Shown: positions 44,500 to 54,540, counted from the stretch's first letter. The stretch is DNA of 64,000 nucleotides from Lentilactobacillus hilgardii DSM 20176 = ATCC 8290 (GCF_000159315.1 NZ_GG669992.1:385528-449527); one strand, 5' to 3'. Notes: a model not told the origin generated them from the sequence alone. Numbers and translations: made by a program.

Positions 44500-45012
44500 A
44501 TGAATCGATCGGCTACATATAAAATGATTTTAACAGCATTATTATCTGCCTTAGGAGTTGTTGGCGGTAGTATGTTTGAATTCACGATTGGGGTTGCTAA
44601 AGTTGCGCCGATGCAGCATCTTATTAATTTGATTTCCGGTGTGCTTGTCGGACCATGGTGGGCAATTACACAAGCTTTTATCACCTCATTGATTAGAAAC
44701 ATTTTGGGAACTGGTACGGTACTCGCATTTCCTGGCAGTATGATTGGTGCCTTTTGTGTTGGCTGGCTCTTTCAGAAAACCAGGAATCTGTTTGTGGCCG
44801 CCTGTGGGGAATTAGTTGGAACCGGCATTATTGGTGCTATTGTTGCCTATCCGGTTGCAAAATGGCTTATGGGCGTAAATGGCGCACTCTGGTTGTTTGT
44901 TCCGAGCTTTTTCCTAAGTGCTCTGGTGGGCGTTATGATCGGTTATGTGATCTTGCTAAGTATGTGGAAACAAATTATTTCTCCACAATTAAAGAAGCTC
45001 GATAAAAAGTAG
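44500..45012 (+). CDS. thiW: ECF transporter S component ThiW (thiazole/thiamine precursor)
   Basis: Substrate-binding membrane subunit of 170 residues with about five hydrophobic segments. The pattern VVGGSMFEFTIGVAKVAP and HLINLISGVLVGPWW at residues 20-55 is the ThiW signature, including IRNILGTGTVLAFPG. It would share the general EcfAAT module encoded elsewhere, as no ATPase lies beside it. Start ATG 44500 behind CGGAGG is preferred over 44446, which lies inside the riboswitch expression platform. The upstream TPP riboswitch supports thiamine-thiazole uptake. Confidence 0.92.
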   Translation: MNRSATYKMILTALLSALGVVGGSMFEFTIGVAKVAPMQHLINLISGVLVGPWWAITQAFITSLIRNILGTGTVLAFPGSMIGAFCVGWLFQKTRNLFVAACGELVGTGIIGAIVAYPVAKWLMGVNGALWLFVPSFFLSALVGVMIGYVILLSMWKQIISPQLKKLDKK

Positions 45013-45057
45013 TTAGGCTTTGAAGATGGCAGGGATTAAAGCGATCATTATGAGATA

Positions 45058-45099
45058 GAAAAACGTACTCGTCGAAATTTAATCGGCGAGTACGTTTTT
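45058..45099 (+). terminator. Bidirectional terminator
   Basis: AAAACGTACTCG pairs with CGAGTACGTTTT (45087-45098) between thiW and the converging fucP gene. Confidence 0.88.
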
Positions 45100-45116
45100 G
45101 GGCTTCGGATTTATTT

Positions 45117-46481
45117 TTAATGCTCAGCAACTTCGTCTGGATGTTTCTTTTCAAAACGATATTCAAAGTAGAAGTAGCTTGTAATTAATAAGTAGCAGAT
45201 AGCTGGTACGATGAATGATAATTGCATTGAACCGCTGAAATCGGAAACCAATCCTTGAATGGCAGGGATGATTGCACCACCAATTAAGGACATTACAATG
45301 ATTGCCCCAGCCGTTTCAGTATATTTCTTTTCTGTTACGGCATCGAGTGTATGAGTGTAGATGGTTGGCCATTCTGGGCCAAAGAAGAAACTGGTCATAA
45401 TGGCAGCATAAACAGCAGTCATATTTGGAACGGTAAATGTAATGATTAATGATAGCGTTCCGAGAAGGGAGTAAGTAGTTAAAACGCCTGTGATCGAAAA
45501 CTTGCTCATGAATATGTTTGCGATTAGTTTTCCAACAAACCAAGCGATATAACTATAAATCATAAATGTTGAAGCGGCACTATCGGTGATTTTATCATTT
45601 AGATTCAATGCCAAACGGATCGTGAATGACCACACAGTTGTTTGAAGCCCTGCGTAAATAAATTGAGTTAGAACGCCCTTCTTGAAGCGGGCATTTCCCC
45701 AAAGGTATTTAATTGTTTCTGCCAGGCTTGGTTTTTCTTCCTGAGCTTCCATTCCTTCTTCAGTTGGTTCTGCAGTAGCCTTTGCGCGTGGCATGGGTGA
45801 TAATGCAAAGATAATAAGCATAATGATCAAAACGGCTAAAATGTATTTATAGGGACGCAGAGTTAGCTGCAGCATTTGTTCACCGTAGGCAATTCTTGCT
45901 GCACCATGCATAGTGCTCATCTTTTCGGAAAGATTGCCAACACTGCCGAAAATGAGGTACTTGCCGAGAAGAATTCCGGCAATATCTCCCAGTGGAACCA
46001 AAGTTTGTGAGAAGTTCAAGCGCATTGTGGCGTATTTTTTTGGTCCAAGCATTGAACTATAAGTATCACAAGAAGTTTCCAAGAAACTCAAACCAATTGC
46101 GATTGCAAAAATCGCAACCAAGAACATGGAGTATGTAGCGACTCTTGATGCAGGGAAAAAGAGGGCACACCCGAGAATGTAAAAGATAAGGCCGGTCATA
46201 ATGGCAAACTTGTAACTTTGTTTCTTAATGATTAATGATGCCGGAATCGCAATTAGGAAATAGCCACCATAAAATGCACTTTGTACGAATGCGGTTGCGG
46301 CATCGTTTAACATAAAAACAGTTTTGAACTGTGTGATTAAGATGTCGTTTAGGCTGGCTGCCGCACCCCAAAGCGGAAAGATCATTGAAACCAGTAGAAA
46401 TTGAAAAATGGGTGTTTTACTGAGATAACCGTCTGATAGTTGAGTCCAACTATGGGTCTTTTTAGCTGACATAAGTTCCAT
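45117..46481 (-). CDS. fucP: L-fucose:H+ symporter FucP-type MFS transporter
   Basis: Twelve-helix sugar permease of 454 residues. The family blocks are LWGAAASLNDILI in helix 1, FYGGYFLIAIPASLI, and FFFGPEWPTIYTHTLD near helix 11. FucP members import L-fucose, though close relatives take other sugars such as galactose or glucose/galactose. ATG 46481 is chosen since AGGAGG lies upstream; the longer frame begins at 46532. It sits four bases beyond an RbsD/FucU-type gene, consistent with uptake followed by pyranose ring conversion. The linked lacI gene is frameshifted. Confidence 0.87.
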   Translation of the reverse strand: MELMSAKKTHSWTQLSDGYLSKTPIFQFLLVSMIFPLWGAAASLNDILITQFKTVFMLNDAATAFVQSAFYGGYFLIAIPASLIIKKQSYKFAIMTGLIFYILGCALFFPASRVATYSMFLVAIFAIAIGLSFLETSCDTYSSMLGPKKYATMRLNFSQTLVPLGDIAGILLGKYLIFGSVGNLSEKMSTMHGAARIAYGEQMLQLTLRPYKYILAVLIIMLIIFALSPMPRAKATAEPTEEGMEAQEEKPSLAETIKYLWGNARFKKGVLTQFIYAGLQTTVWSFTIRLALNLNDKITDSAASTFMIYSYIAWFVGKLIANIFMSKFSITGVLTTYSLLGTLSLIITFTVPNMTAVYAAIMTSFFFGPEWPTIYTHTLDAVTEKKYTETAGAIIVMSLIGGAIIPAIQGLVSDFSGSMQLSFIVPAICYLLITSYFYFEYRFEKKHPDEVAEH

Positions 46482-46535
46482 GTTAATTAAATCCTCCTGA
46501 ATAAATTGTTTGATAAAACGCTTTACTTTCAAAAA

Positions 46536-46931
46536 CTAGAATGTAACGCCCGACTCCAGAATAATATTCGAAAAGGGGGTCATTTCACCTGTACGGACAA
46601 AAGCGTGGGTTTTTGCCAAGTCTTTTTTTAATTGAGTGTGGGGCACATATTCGATCGCAACATTTGGCAAAGTTTTTTTAATCTCAGAAAGCTGCTCGGG
46701 GTTTTGAGTTTTAATTTCTTCCGCCAAATAAATCTTTTGTACTTCAAGTTCAGTTAAAATGTTTTTTAAAACTTGTTGAAAGCTTGGCAAGCCTTTAGAT
46801 AATGCCAAGTCGATTTTTTTAGTTCCCATCGGAACCGGCATTCCGGCATCGCCAATACTTAGCCAATCCATATGGCCCATGTTGGCAATTACTGTTGATA
46901 GTTCTGAATTAATGACATCTGTTTTCTTCAT
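46536..46931 (-). CDS. rbsD: D-ribose pyranase/fucose mutarotase family protein
   Basis: Small cytosolic enzyme of 131 residues that interconverts pyranose and furanose (or anomeric) forms of a sugar. The motifs [15 protein letters not shown] (with the catalytic His) and [15 protein letters not shown] are canonical for RbsD, and the IYLAEEIK block also fits. Start ATG 46931 follows AAAGGAG. It is the first gene of a two-gene unit with the FucP-type permease, so its sugar is the one that permease imports. RbsD and FucU are close, and the sequence fits RbsD better. Confidence 0.88.
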   Translation of the reverse strand: MKKTDVINSELSTVIANMGHMDWLSIGDAGMPVPMGTKKIDLALSKGLPSFQQVLKNILTELEVQKIYLAEEIKTQNPEQLSEIKKTLPNVAIEYVPHTQLKKDLAKTHAFVRTGEMTPFSNIILESGVTF

Positions 46932-47045
46932 GATCAAATTCTCCTTTAAAGCTTTAACGATTTAATAAAAGGTTTTACTTAAAATTTCATAATTGAATAT
47001 TAACATGTTCTGCAAGGGCTTTCAAGAGATTTTTTTAAAAGGGAT

Positions 47046-47098
47046 AAAAAAAAGACGCAAACTTTGCTTAAATTCCCAAGCAATCAACGTTGCGTTAA
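47046..47098 (-). terminator. Terminator of the lacI gene
   Basis: On the minus strand ACGCAA pairs with TTTGCGT with an inner AAGCA/TGCTT-type stem, followed by eight T. Confidence 0.65.
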
Positions 47099-47109
47099 TT
47101 AGTAAAAAT

Positions 47110-48128
47110 TTATTTATATGGATTAAAAGTTTCACGATATTTAATTTTTCCTGGAATAATGTTTCTAACAGTCCAGTTTCGTTTAAGGCTGGTTAAAGAC
47201 TTGGCATGTAAAATGGCTTGAAAACCGAGTTCGGTTTTTGGAATCCAGATACTGGAAAGAGATGGTGTCAGAAAGGAGGAAAATTCTAAATCGTCAAAGC
47301 TCATTACAGCTAAGTCTTTTCCGGGCAGCAGATGATATTTTGAAAGGGCACGCATAACACCAATAGCAAAAGGGTCGGACCAAACTAAAATTGCAGAGAG
47401 CCGCTGGCCATACTCTGAAATTAAACCTTCAGCAACAGCCATTGCAGATCCTGTATCAGGTTGGATTTCTTTATAAATTTCCGGCTTTTGATGGAGTGAT
47501 GTCCATTTCTTATAGGCTTTTGTGCGGGCATCAGGAACTTTCCCGACGATCCTGCCATCAAGAGCAACTTGATTTCGGGCACAACCAATGAACGCGATAT
47601 CTCCTTTGGTATGCGTGTTAAGTTGGTCCAACGCATCTGTGGTTAGTTCAGAAAGGTTGGTGTCGACGATATCTACCAAGCCGTGATAATAACTGCCGCC
47701 ATCAACAATAACCAAATTGGAATTATAGTGTTTGATTTTTTTACGGCGTCTTCTGTCACTGTTCCTATAATGATAACAGCATCTGATTTGATCAGCTCTT
47801 GAGGATCAAAACCATCTTGAATACGAATGACATTATTAAGATCAATATTTTCCCTTTCTGCGGCTTCATACATACCGCGGCGAGCGAAACGCCAATACTC
47901 ATCGTGGGTTTCTTCCTCAAGGCTCATAGTTGTTAGTAAAGTAAATTCTAGTTTTTTTTTTGAATCTTTAGAATCACTATCATACTCGTATCCCAAACTG
48001 TCCGCAATGGCCTTTATTTTTTGCTTGGTTGATTTAGCAACAAATTTACTTTTATCAGAGCTTAAAGCACGGGAAACGGTGCCGGCAGAGACACCTGCTG
48101 CTTTAGAAATATCTTTAATAGTTGCCAT
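47110..48128 (-). pseudogene. LacI family regulator, split by a one-base shift in an A7 tract
   Basis: Sugar-responsive repressor. The first 130 or so codons (from ATG 48128) encode the HTH, MATIKDISKAAGVSAGTVSRAL, a hinge and the start of the ligand domain, then run into a stop near 47676. The rest of the ligand domain (VIVDGGSYYHG up to the C-terminal RETFNPYK) lies in the neighbouring frame down to 47110. The join falls at T7 on the plus strand (47736-47742), i.e. A7 on the coding strand: eight A would restore the single frame. Both halves are otherwise intact. It lies between rbsD-fucP and lacS, and is their obvious candidate regulator. Confidence 0.87.
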
Positions 48129-48410
48129 TCTATTACCTCCGTCAGAAACAGAATTTATGTATATTGTTCAAAGAATAAACTGAAATTTTAGTAAAAGATA
48201 GTTGGAATTAAATTGGCAAATTTTGGTCCGATCAATTATTTATTATTTTGAATAACCTGAAGTCTAATTATGCAAAAAAGATGAAAAAAAGGGCGTAGAA
48301 CAAAGGGACTTGTCTTTGGGGACTGTATAATACATGATGCAACAAAGTTAAACATAATGCAATTATATTAAATAATTAAGAAGGGAGACTAAACACTTTA
48401 ATAAAAGCGT

Positions 48411-48439
48411 TTGACATTTACACTGTAAACGTTTACATT
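48411..48439 (+). promoter_or_regulatory. lacS promoter with cre/LacI-type operator
   Basis: TTGACA (48411-48416) and TACATT (48434-48439) are 17 bases apart. The perfect palindrome TGTAAACGTTTACA (48424-48437) matches the cre consensus TGWAANCGNTNWCA fully and covers the spacer and part of the -10. It fits repression by CcpA or the adjacent LacI protein. Confidence 0.82.
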
Positions 48440-48488
48440 CAAATTAGCAATTATTGTATCTAATCCTATCTTTATGGAGGCATCCTTT

Positions 48489-50447
48489 ATGGTAAGTAAT
48501 ACTGGAGAAACTACTGGTCGCAAAATTACATCACGGTTGTCGTACTCATTTGGTGCGTTTGGCCATGATATGTTCTATGCGACCCTGTCTACTTATTTTA
48601 TGATTTTTATTACTTCTCATCTATTTGATAAAAATAGTAGTGCAAGTAATGACAAGATGATCTTCTTCATCACATTTATTATTGGATCTCTGCGATTTGT
48701 TGAATTGTTAATTGATCCTTTCATTGGGAATGCAATTGATAATACCAATACTAAATGGGGGCACTTTAAGCCCTGGATTTTGGCTGGTGGGACTATTGGT
48801 TCGGTAGCCTTGGCAATTTTATTCAGTAACATGTTTGGATTGAATGTTTCAAACCCGGTTTTATACTTGGTGATTTTTGCATTTCTGTACATTACAATGG
48901 ATATTTTCTATTCATTTAAAGATGTTGGCTTTTGGTCAATGATTCCTGCGATTTCATTTGATTCTGCCGAGCGTGAGAGAACGGCAACGTTTGCTCGTGT
49001 TGGCTCAAACATTGGGGCAAATATCGTTGGTGTTATTGTCATGCCTCTAGTTGTCTTTTTCTCAATTAACAAGAATCATGGTCAAGGTGATTTAAGAGGC
49101 TGGTTTATGTTTGCCGCTACCATCGCTTTGATTTCTTGGATATCGGCCGTTGTTGTTGCATTGGGTACTAAAGAAAATGATTCATTACTCCGAAAGAATA
49201 CTGAAAAAACTCGTTTAAGAGATGTCTTTAAAGTATTGGCACGTAATGATCAATTGATGTGGCTTTCCTTGACTTACGGGCTTTATACAGCAGGTATTCA
49301 AATTACGAACGCTTGTCAGCTTTATTATTTCACGTATATCATGGGAAAGCCTGGTCAGTATTCGTGGCTAATGGGATTAAATATGGTTGTCGGAATTATA
49401 GCTGTTTTACTTTTCCCACCATTAGCTCAAAAGTTTAGTCGTCGAAATGTATTCTTTTACTGCATTGGCTTAATGCTACTTGCAATGTTGATCTTTGCTT
49501 TTGCAGGTTCTTCATTAATCCTGGTTTTGATTGCCGCAGTGATGTTCTATATTCCACAACCATTGATTTTTTTGGTTGTCTTAATGATTATCAGTGATTC
49601 AGTTGAATATGGACAATTAAAATTCGGACACCGCGATGAATCTCTTACATTGGCTGTTCGTCCATTACTTGATAAATTAGGCGGGGCCGTTTCAAACTGG
49701 GTTGTTGGAGCTGCTGCTGTTCTTGCCGGAATGACTGCCGGTGCCACGGCTGGTAGTATCACTAACCAGGGTCACCTTGTTTTCAAACTGTTCATGTTTG
49801 GTGTTCCAGCATTACTAATGTTGACCGGAACATTTATCTTCTTCAAAAAGATTACTTTGGATGAAAAAGAGCATGCCAAGATTGTTGATGAGCTTGAGAA
49901 AACTTGGCACGAGCATTTAGAAACAAACGGTGAAGAGTCGATGCAGGATATCGAAAAGAAAGTTGATGCAACTACGATTTCATATCAGTCACCTATTACT
50001 GGAACACTGGTCTCTCTTTCAGATGTTTCTGATGAGAACTTCGCTTCAGGTAATATGGGTAAAGGATTTGCTGTTAAACCAACGGATGGTAAAGTCTTTG
50101 CACCATTTGACGGTGTTGTTGAAGCAACGTTCCCAACTCGTCATGCGATTGGTTTGCGTTCGGATGATGGTATTCTGACGCTGATTCACATCGGAATCGG
50201 CACTGTTAAAATGGAAGGTACTGGATTTGTTCAGTATGTAGATAGGGGACAACGTGTCAAACAGGGGCAAGAGTTAATTGAATTCTGGCAACCTGCTATT
50301 AAGAAGGCCGGTTACGATGACACTGTCATGGTTGTGATCACTAATTACAAAGACATTAAGGCGTTCAATTACATCAAAGATACTGGCGATGTTACTCATG
50401 GTGAGGAGATTTTAAACTTATCGAATCCAAATGAGAAAAGAGATTAA
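48489..50447 (+). CDS. lacS: LacS-type sugar permease (GPH family) with C-terminal EIIA domain
   Basis: Galactoside-pentose-hexuronide cation symporter of 652 residues. Residues 1-460 hold twelve membrane helices, with FGHDMFYATLSTYF at helix 1 and the family's DPFIGNAID motif. Residues 500-645 form an EIIA-glucose-like domain: ITGTLVSLSDV and the phosphorylated His (about 567) in LIHIGIGTVKM, then GQELIEFW. HPr phosphorylation of this His adjusts transport. ATG 48489 follows GGAGG. Lactose or another alpha/beta-galactoside is the likely cargo; no glycosidase lies in the window, so the exact sugar is open. Confidence 0.92.
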   Translation: MVSNTGETTGRKITSRLSYSFGAFGHDMFYATLSTYFMIFITSHLFDKNSSASNDKMIFFITFIIGSLRFVELLIDPFIGNAIDNTNTKWGHFKPWILAGGTIGSVALAILFSNMFGLNVSNPVLYLVIFAFLYITMDIFYSFKDVGFWSMIPAISFDSAERERTATFARVGSNIGANIVGVIVMPLVVFFSINKNHGQGDLRGWFMFAATIALISWISAVVVALGTKENDSLLRKNTEKTRLRDVFKVLARNDQLMWLSLTYGLYTAGIQITNACQLYYFTYIMGKPGQYSWLMGLNMVVGIIAVLLFPPLAQKFSRRNVFFYCIGLMLLAMLIFAFAGSSLILVLIAAVMFYIPQPLIFLVVLMIISDSVEYGQLKFGHRDESLTLAVRPLLDKLGGAVSNWVVGAAAVLAGMTAGATAGSITNQGHLVFKLFMFGVPALLMLTGTFIFFKKITLDEKEHAKIVDELEKTWHEHLETNGEESMQDIEKKVDATTISYQSPITGTLVSLSDVSDENFASGNMGKGFAVKPTDGKVFAPFDGVVEATFPTRHAIGLRSDDGILTLIHIGIGTVKMEGTGFVQYVDRGQRVKQGQELIEFWQPAIKKAGYDDTVMVVITNYKDIKAFNYIKDTGDVTHGEEILNLSNPNEKRD

Positions 50448-50482
50448 ATGTCCTAATTAAATAATCGTTCATAACGTGACAG

Positions 50483-50530
50483 CAATCCCCTGAACCTGTT
50501 TGTTAATAACAGGTTCAGGGGATTGTTTTT
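50483..50530 (+). terminator. Terminator of lacS
   Basis: An 18-base perfect stem, CAATCCCCTGAACCTGTT (50483-50500) with its complement at 50508-50525, then TTTTT. Confidence 0.92.
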
Positions 50531-50727
50531 GTTATTTTAAATAAAATCAGTGATACAATGACTCTAATATGGTGGTATCTTATCTATCTTTTATGCAAAT
50601 TGTAGCTTAACCATTTTAGGATTAAAATGAAATTGGATTGAAGCAGGTTCGACATTTGGATGCGACTGAAGAATAAGGAGACGATTATGATCGTTTCTTA
50701 TGATGAGATTATGAGAAGGTGTTAGTG

Positions 50728-50913
50728 ATGACCAAATTTTTTCTAAAGTTGGTGATTGGCATACTTCTGTTTTTTATGACCACTCAGCTAACTTTTTCAA
50801 GTCGTTTAGCTATGTTTTTAACAGTAGCAATAATTAATATTGTTGCGTTGATTTTATTAAGTTCTGCCATTGCTGATGCCATTAAGAGCTGTATTAAGAA
50901 AAAGAAACTATGA
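50728..50913 (+). CDS. Small two-helix membrane protein, function unknown
   Basis: A 61-residue protein with two hydrophobic segments (about 5-22 and 30-50) and a lysine-rich C-terminus (CIKKKKL). ATG 50728 has AAGGTG upstream; the frame is open a few codons further up. I do not recognise a family. It stands alone between lacS and a drug exporter, and its coding status rests on topology and the ribosome site. Confidence 0.5.
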   Translation: MTKFFLKLVIGILLFFMTTQLTFSSRLAMFLTVAIINIVALILLSSAIADAIKSCIKKKKL

Positions 50914-51102
50914 AAAATGGCCAAGAGAAACCTGATGGTCGGTTTAGCAAAGAAAAACCAGTCAAGGATGATCTGAAATGAAACGTTGTTGCCATGTGAC
51001 AGTGACGTTTTTATTTTGTTTAAAATACAGTCATCCATTTTGTAATCTTGATAAAAGTTGTACTATGGAAAGGTAGCTTAAAAATGAAAAGAGGGGAATG
51101 CT

Positions 51103-52608
51103 GTGTCAAAACGCGATGTTTTGATCGTAACGTGCGCGTTACTGTTATCAAATGCAATGGGTGGACTTGATAATACGATCATCAATACTGCATTGCCTGC
51201 AATTATTTCCGATCTTCATGGAATTGAATTGATCGGCTGGATTGTGGCCGTGTTTCTCTTGGGAACAGCTGTTAGCACACCGCTGTGGAGTAAACTCGGT
51301 GAACATATTGGCAACAAGAAGAGTTATCAGTTGGCGGCATCCTTCTTTGTGATTGGATCATTCTTACAAGGGATGTCACCAAATATTATTTTCTTAATAT
51401 GTGCACGAACTTTGATGGGGATTGGAAACGGTGGTATGATTTCGCTGCCGTATATTATTTATGCTCGAATGTATTCCAATCCTCGCAAACGTATGCAAGT
51501 TCTTGGATTTGTTTCCGCTAGTTATAGCATGGCCACTATCATTGGGCCGTTAGTTGGTGGATATATTGTTGATACCTTTAGCTGGCATTGGGTTTTTTAT
51601 TTAAATGTTCCGATTGGGCTTATTTCGATTTTCTTTGTTCAAATGTATTATCGAATGGAGGAGCAAAAGCATCAAACCAGCCCTGTTGATTATGCCGGGG
51701 CTGCGTTAATGACAGTTGGGCTGGTCGCACTGTTAACCGGGATCGAATTTATCGGTACTGTTAACTGGTTGATTGTTGCGGGTTTAACTGGGTTTGCGGT
51801 TATCGTTTTGATCATCATGTTTCGGAATGAAGATCGAGTTACAGATCCGATTATTCCAAGTAGGCTGTTTAGGAATCGGCCATTAATGATTGATTTTGCC
51901 TTGTTTACACTTATTTGGGGTGCTTTTATCGGTTTCTTGATTTATAGTCCGATGTGGGCGCAAGGACTGCTTGGAACAAGTGCGCTTATAGGTGGTGCTA
52001 CTCAAATCCCCGGATCAGTCACTGACTTTTTAGGATCAGGGACAGTGGCACCGATGAGGCGGTTTTTAACTCCTCAAAGGGTAGTTGCAGTTGGTATTCT
52101 GACGTTAATTATATCGTTTGCACTATTAGTTTTTGCCGGTGTTAAAACGCCTTATTGGATTTTACTGATTGCTGGTGCCTTTGAAGGCTTCGGTAATGGG
52201 GCCTGCTTTAATGAATTGCAAATCAAAGTTCAACAGGATGCGGACATGCAGGATGTTCCAATCGCAACTTCTTTTAGTTTCTTAATTAGAATGTTGAGTC
52301 AAACCTTTACGGCTTCTATTTTTGGCATTATTCTTAACCATGCTTTGAAGAATGGTGTCATTCAGTCCGGTGGCCGAATTACGATGCAAATGATGAATAA
52401 ATTGAGCGATGCGACAAACATTGGCGGTTTGCCTCAAAATCTCATTCCACAAATGAGGGCTATTTTGTTTAACGGCCTACATAACATTATGGTTTTATCA
52501 CTTGGCTTAATGTTGATTTCACTCGCTATTAACGTTTGGGCACAAAAGCTTGAACATGAAAAATATCAGTTGAAAAATTCTGAAGCTGCTCAAACAACCG
52601 AAAACTAA
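51103..52608 (+). CDS. DHA2-family MFS multidrug exporter (14 helices)
   Basis: Membrane drug:H+ antiporter of 501 residues with about 14 hydrophobic segments. The helix-1 motif LDNTIINTALPAI is the DHA2/EmrB hallmark, followed by the loop WSKLGEHIGNKKSYQLA and the antiporter motif C-like GPLVGGYIVDTFSWHWVFYLNVPIG. The start is GTG 51103 behind AGAGGGGA. It has no adjacent membrane-fusion partner, as usual for Gram-positive members. The substrate is not determined. Confidence 0.9.
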   Translation: MSKRDVLIVTCALLLSNAMGGLDNTIINTALPAIISDLHGIELIGWIVAVFLLGTAVSTPLWSKLGEHIGNKKSYQLAASFFVIGSFLQGMSPNIIFLICARTLMGIGNGGMISLPYIIYARMYSNPRKRMQVLGFVSASYSMATIIGPLVGGYIVDTFSWHWVFYLNVPIGLISIFFVQMYYRMEEQKHQTSPVDYAGAALMTVGLVALLTGIEFIGTVNWLIVAGLTGFAVIVLIIMFRNEDRVTDPIIPSRLFRNRPLMIDFALFTLIWGAFIGFLIYSPMWAQGLLGTSALIGGATQIPGSVTDFLGSGTVAPMRRFLTPQRVVAVGILTLIISFALLVFAGVKTPYWILLIAGAFEGFGNGACFNELQIKVQQDADMQDVPIATSFSFLIRMLSQTFTASIFGIILNHALKNGVIQSGGRITMQMMNKLSDATNIGGLPQNLIPQMRAILFNGLHNIMVLSLGLMLISLAINVWAQKLEHEKYQLKNSEAAQTTEN

Positions 52609-52621
52609 CTAAAGTATAAGA

Positions 52622-52672
52622 AAAGCAGGATTCACAAACCCAACAAATCGGGTTTGCAAATCCTACTTTTTT
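52622..52672 (+). terminator. Bidirectional terminator
   Basis: AGCAGGATT plus CAAACCC pair with GGGTTTG plus AATCCT across 52624-52667, then T; it lies between converging genes. Confidence 0.88.
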
Positions 52673-52689
52673 AATGTTATTTGTTTTGA

Positions 52690-54540
52690 TTATTTTTTAG
52701 TTGTGTCTAAAGATTGATCCTTAAAGGTTGATAGGGAAACATTTGCGGTTGATAAGCCGTCATTGCTGCCCAATTCGGCTTTGAAACTAACCTTATCACC
52801 CTCTGAAATAAACTCATATATTGGTTTGAATCCTTTGGCAGAGGTATCCAATTGATAAACCTGGTTATTGTCCTTCAAAATAAACATCAATTTATTATCG
52901 GTTGTTCTGACAATTCTGTTGATGGTTCCTGAAATCGTTTTGCCACTTGGCTGTGCAACTGTCACTCCGGTTTTAGCCTCAAGACGTTGGTTAAATAATG
53001 CGAGTGTACTTTGTGCATCATCACCAATTGCATAAGTACCGCTTTGGTTATTACCATCAGCAAGCAGGTAAACAAACTTCATAAAGGAATTATTATCTCG
53101 ATCAAGCATTGAAACAACCCAGGTTGGATCACCATTAATCCGATAAAGTAATGGCAATGTACCACGATAATTCTGTGGGTTAATGTCCTGTTGTGCATAT
53201 GAGATAGCTCGTTCAGGTGTCATAACGTTTCCATGCTCTCTGTAATAGTGAAGTGTATTGGTTCGGGCATCTACGAACACGTAACCCAAGATTGAACTTT
53301 GATGGGCATTAACACTGGTCATACCAGTAAAGTAGTATACACGACCCTTATAGGCATAAGGCGTTAGGTGATCGCCACCCTCGGTACCAGCCCTGGTTGG
53401 CTGCATAACACCACTATGACCACCAAAACTTGTCGCATTCCAAAAGCCTCGGCGATAGCGGCCAAATAAGTTTACTTCTTGAGACACCAATTCAGGTGAC
53501 ACTGCAATATCGACAAACTTTGGCACATTATTTGGAGAATATACGTTGACTTTACCTGTAATTGTATTTAATACAGCAACTTTATAGTGCTTGTAATCAT
53601 AATTTCTGTTTAAATATGAAATTGGTTTTGCGAGCGTTCGAACGTAGTATGGCGTCCCTTTGTCATCAATTTCCAATTGAGAAGTTGAACCAACCATTGA
53701 ATATCCCAAACTATGGGCACTGATTCGGCGATCAGCATCACTATTGAAGTAGGCACTTGGCGTATATTTCATTGGCCGGCTGACAAACTTTGGATCGGCG
53801 TTCTTATCTGTTGCATTGGTTCTAAAGTATCCCGGGACCTTTAGATAATGTATATAGCGCCAGAAGCCACCGGAGAATTCAACCGGGGCAACATAAACCA
53901 TCTTTTTACGGTACATCTGGACACGCATATGGTTCAAATCATAGACGTTTGAATTTTTAAAACTGTTCAAGGAGTTGTTCATATCGGTGGAAACGGTTTG
54001 TGGTGCATTAACAACCGGGGTTTCCGAACTGTTTTTAATAACCGGCATTGGCGCATTCTTTGTATCGTTATTAATGTCGGTTCTAATTGATTCTACAGCT
54101 GGTCGAGGATTCATTTTAGTGACCAATTGTGTCACGCTTCCCAGGACTATAAAGACAATAACAGCAAGTACAATTCCGACGGCTAGCTTTCCCAACCAGC
54201 CAAACGCTCCCGTGAATCTGGAAATAGTTTGACCGATAATACCATCACTACTCTGTCCGGAACGAGCTGGTGTGGTGTCACCACTAAAAACGAAGCGTTT
54301 CAAAACAGCGACAACAATCAGTCCACCGATCAGCCACATTAACCAGCCGTCAATTAGCGATGGGTAGACAAGATCAGGCAAACTGAAGTAGATATTGATG
54401 TAGCTTACAACAAAAAGTATGATGACCGCGATCGTTGACCAAATCCGCCCTCGACGGTTTGCAATAATCATCAGCCAGATATATGGAATGATTAGCCCTG
54501 ATATTTCGACCAGGGTAATGAGTGCAAAATAACTCAGCAT
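52690..54540 (-). CDS. Large membrane protein with extracytoplasmic domain, function unknown
   Basis: A 616-residue protein. Residues 1-90 hold three hydrophobic segments (the first is LITLVEISGLIIPYIWLMII), and a fourth at about 118-138 (GKLAVGIVLAVIVFIVLG) is followed by a long polar domain likely outside the cell. That domain is rich in Tyr, Asn and Arg, contains many short beta-like segments, and has a conserved-looking WNATSFGGHSG region. I recognise no family. The ATG 54540 has AGGGAGTT upstream. It may be a cell-envelope protein; the gene is monocistronic between a terminator and a long gap. Confidence 0.7.
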   Translation of the reverse strand: MLSYFALITLVEISGLIIPYIWLMIIANRRGRIWSTIAVIILFVVSYINIYFSLPDLVYPSLIDGWLMWLIGGLIVVAVLKRFVFSGDTTPARSGQSSDGIIGQTISRFTGAFGWLGKLAVGIVLAVIVFIVLGSVTQLVTKMNPRPAVESIRTDINNDTKNAPMPVIKNSSETPVVNAPQTVSTDMNNSLNSFKNSNVYDLNHMRVQMYRKKMVYVAPVEFSGGFWRYIHYLKVPGYFRTNATDKNADPKFVSRPMKYTPSAYFNSDADRRISAHSLGYSMVGSTSQLEIDDKGTPYYVRTLAKPISYLNRNYDYKHYKVAVLNTITGKVNVYSPNNVPKFVDIAVSPELVSQEVNLFGRYRRGFWNATSFGGHSGVMQPTRAGTEGGDHLTPYAYKGRVYYFTGMTSVNAHQSSILGYVFVDARTNTLHYYREHGNVMTPERAISYAQQDINPQNYRGTLPLLYRINGDPTWVVSMLDRDNNSFMKFVYLLADGNNQSGTYAIGDDAQSTLALFNQRLEAKTGVTVAQPSGKTISGTINRIVRTTDNKLMFILKDNNQVYQLDTSAKGFKPIYEFISEGDKVSFKAELGSNDGLSTANVSLSTFKDQSLDTTKK

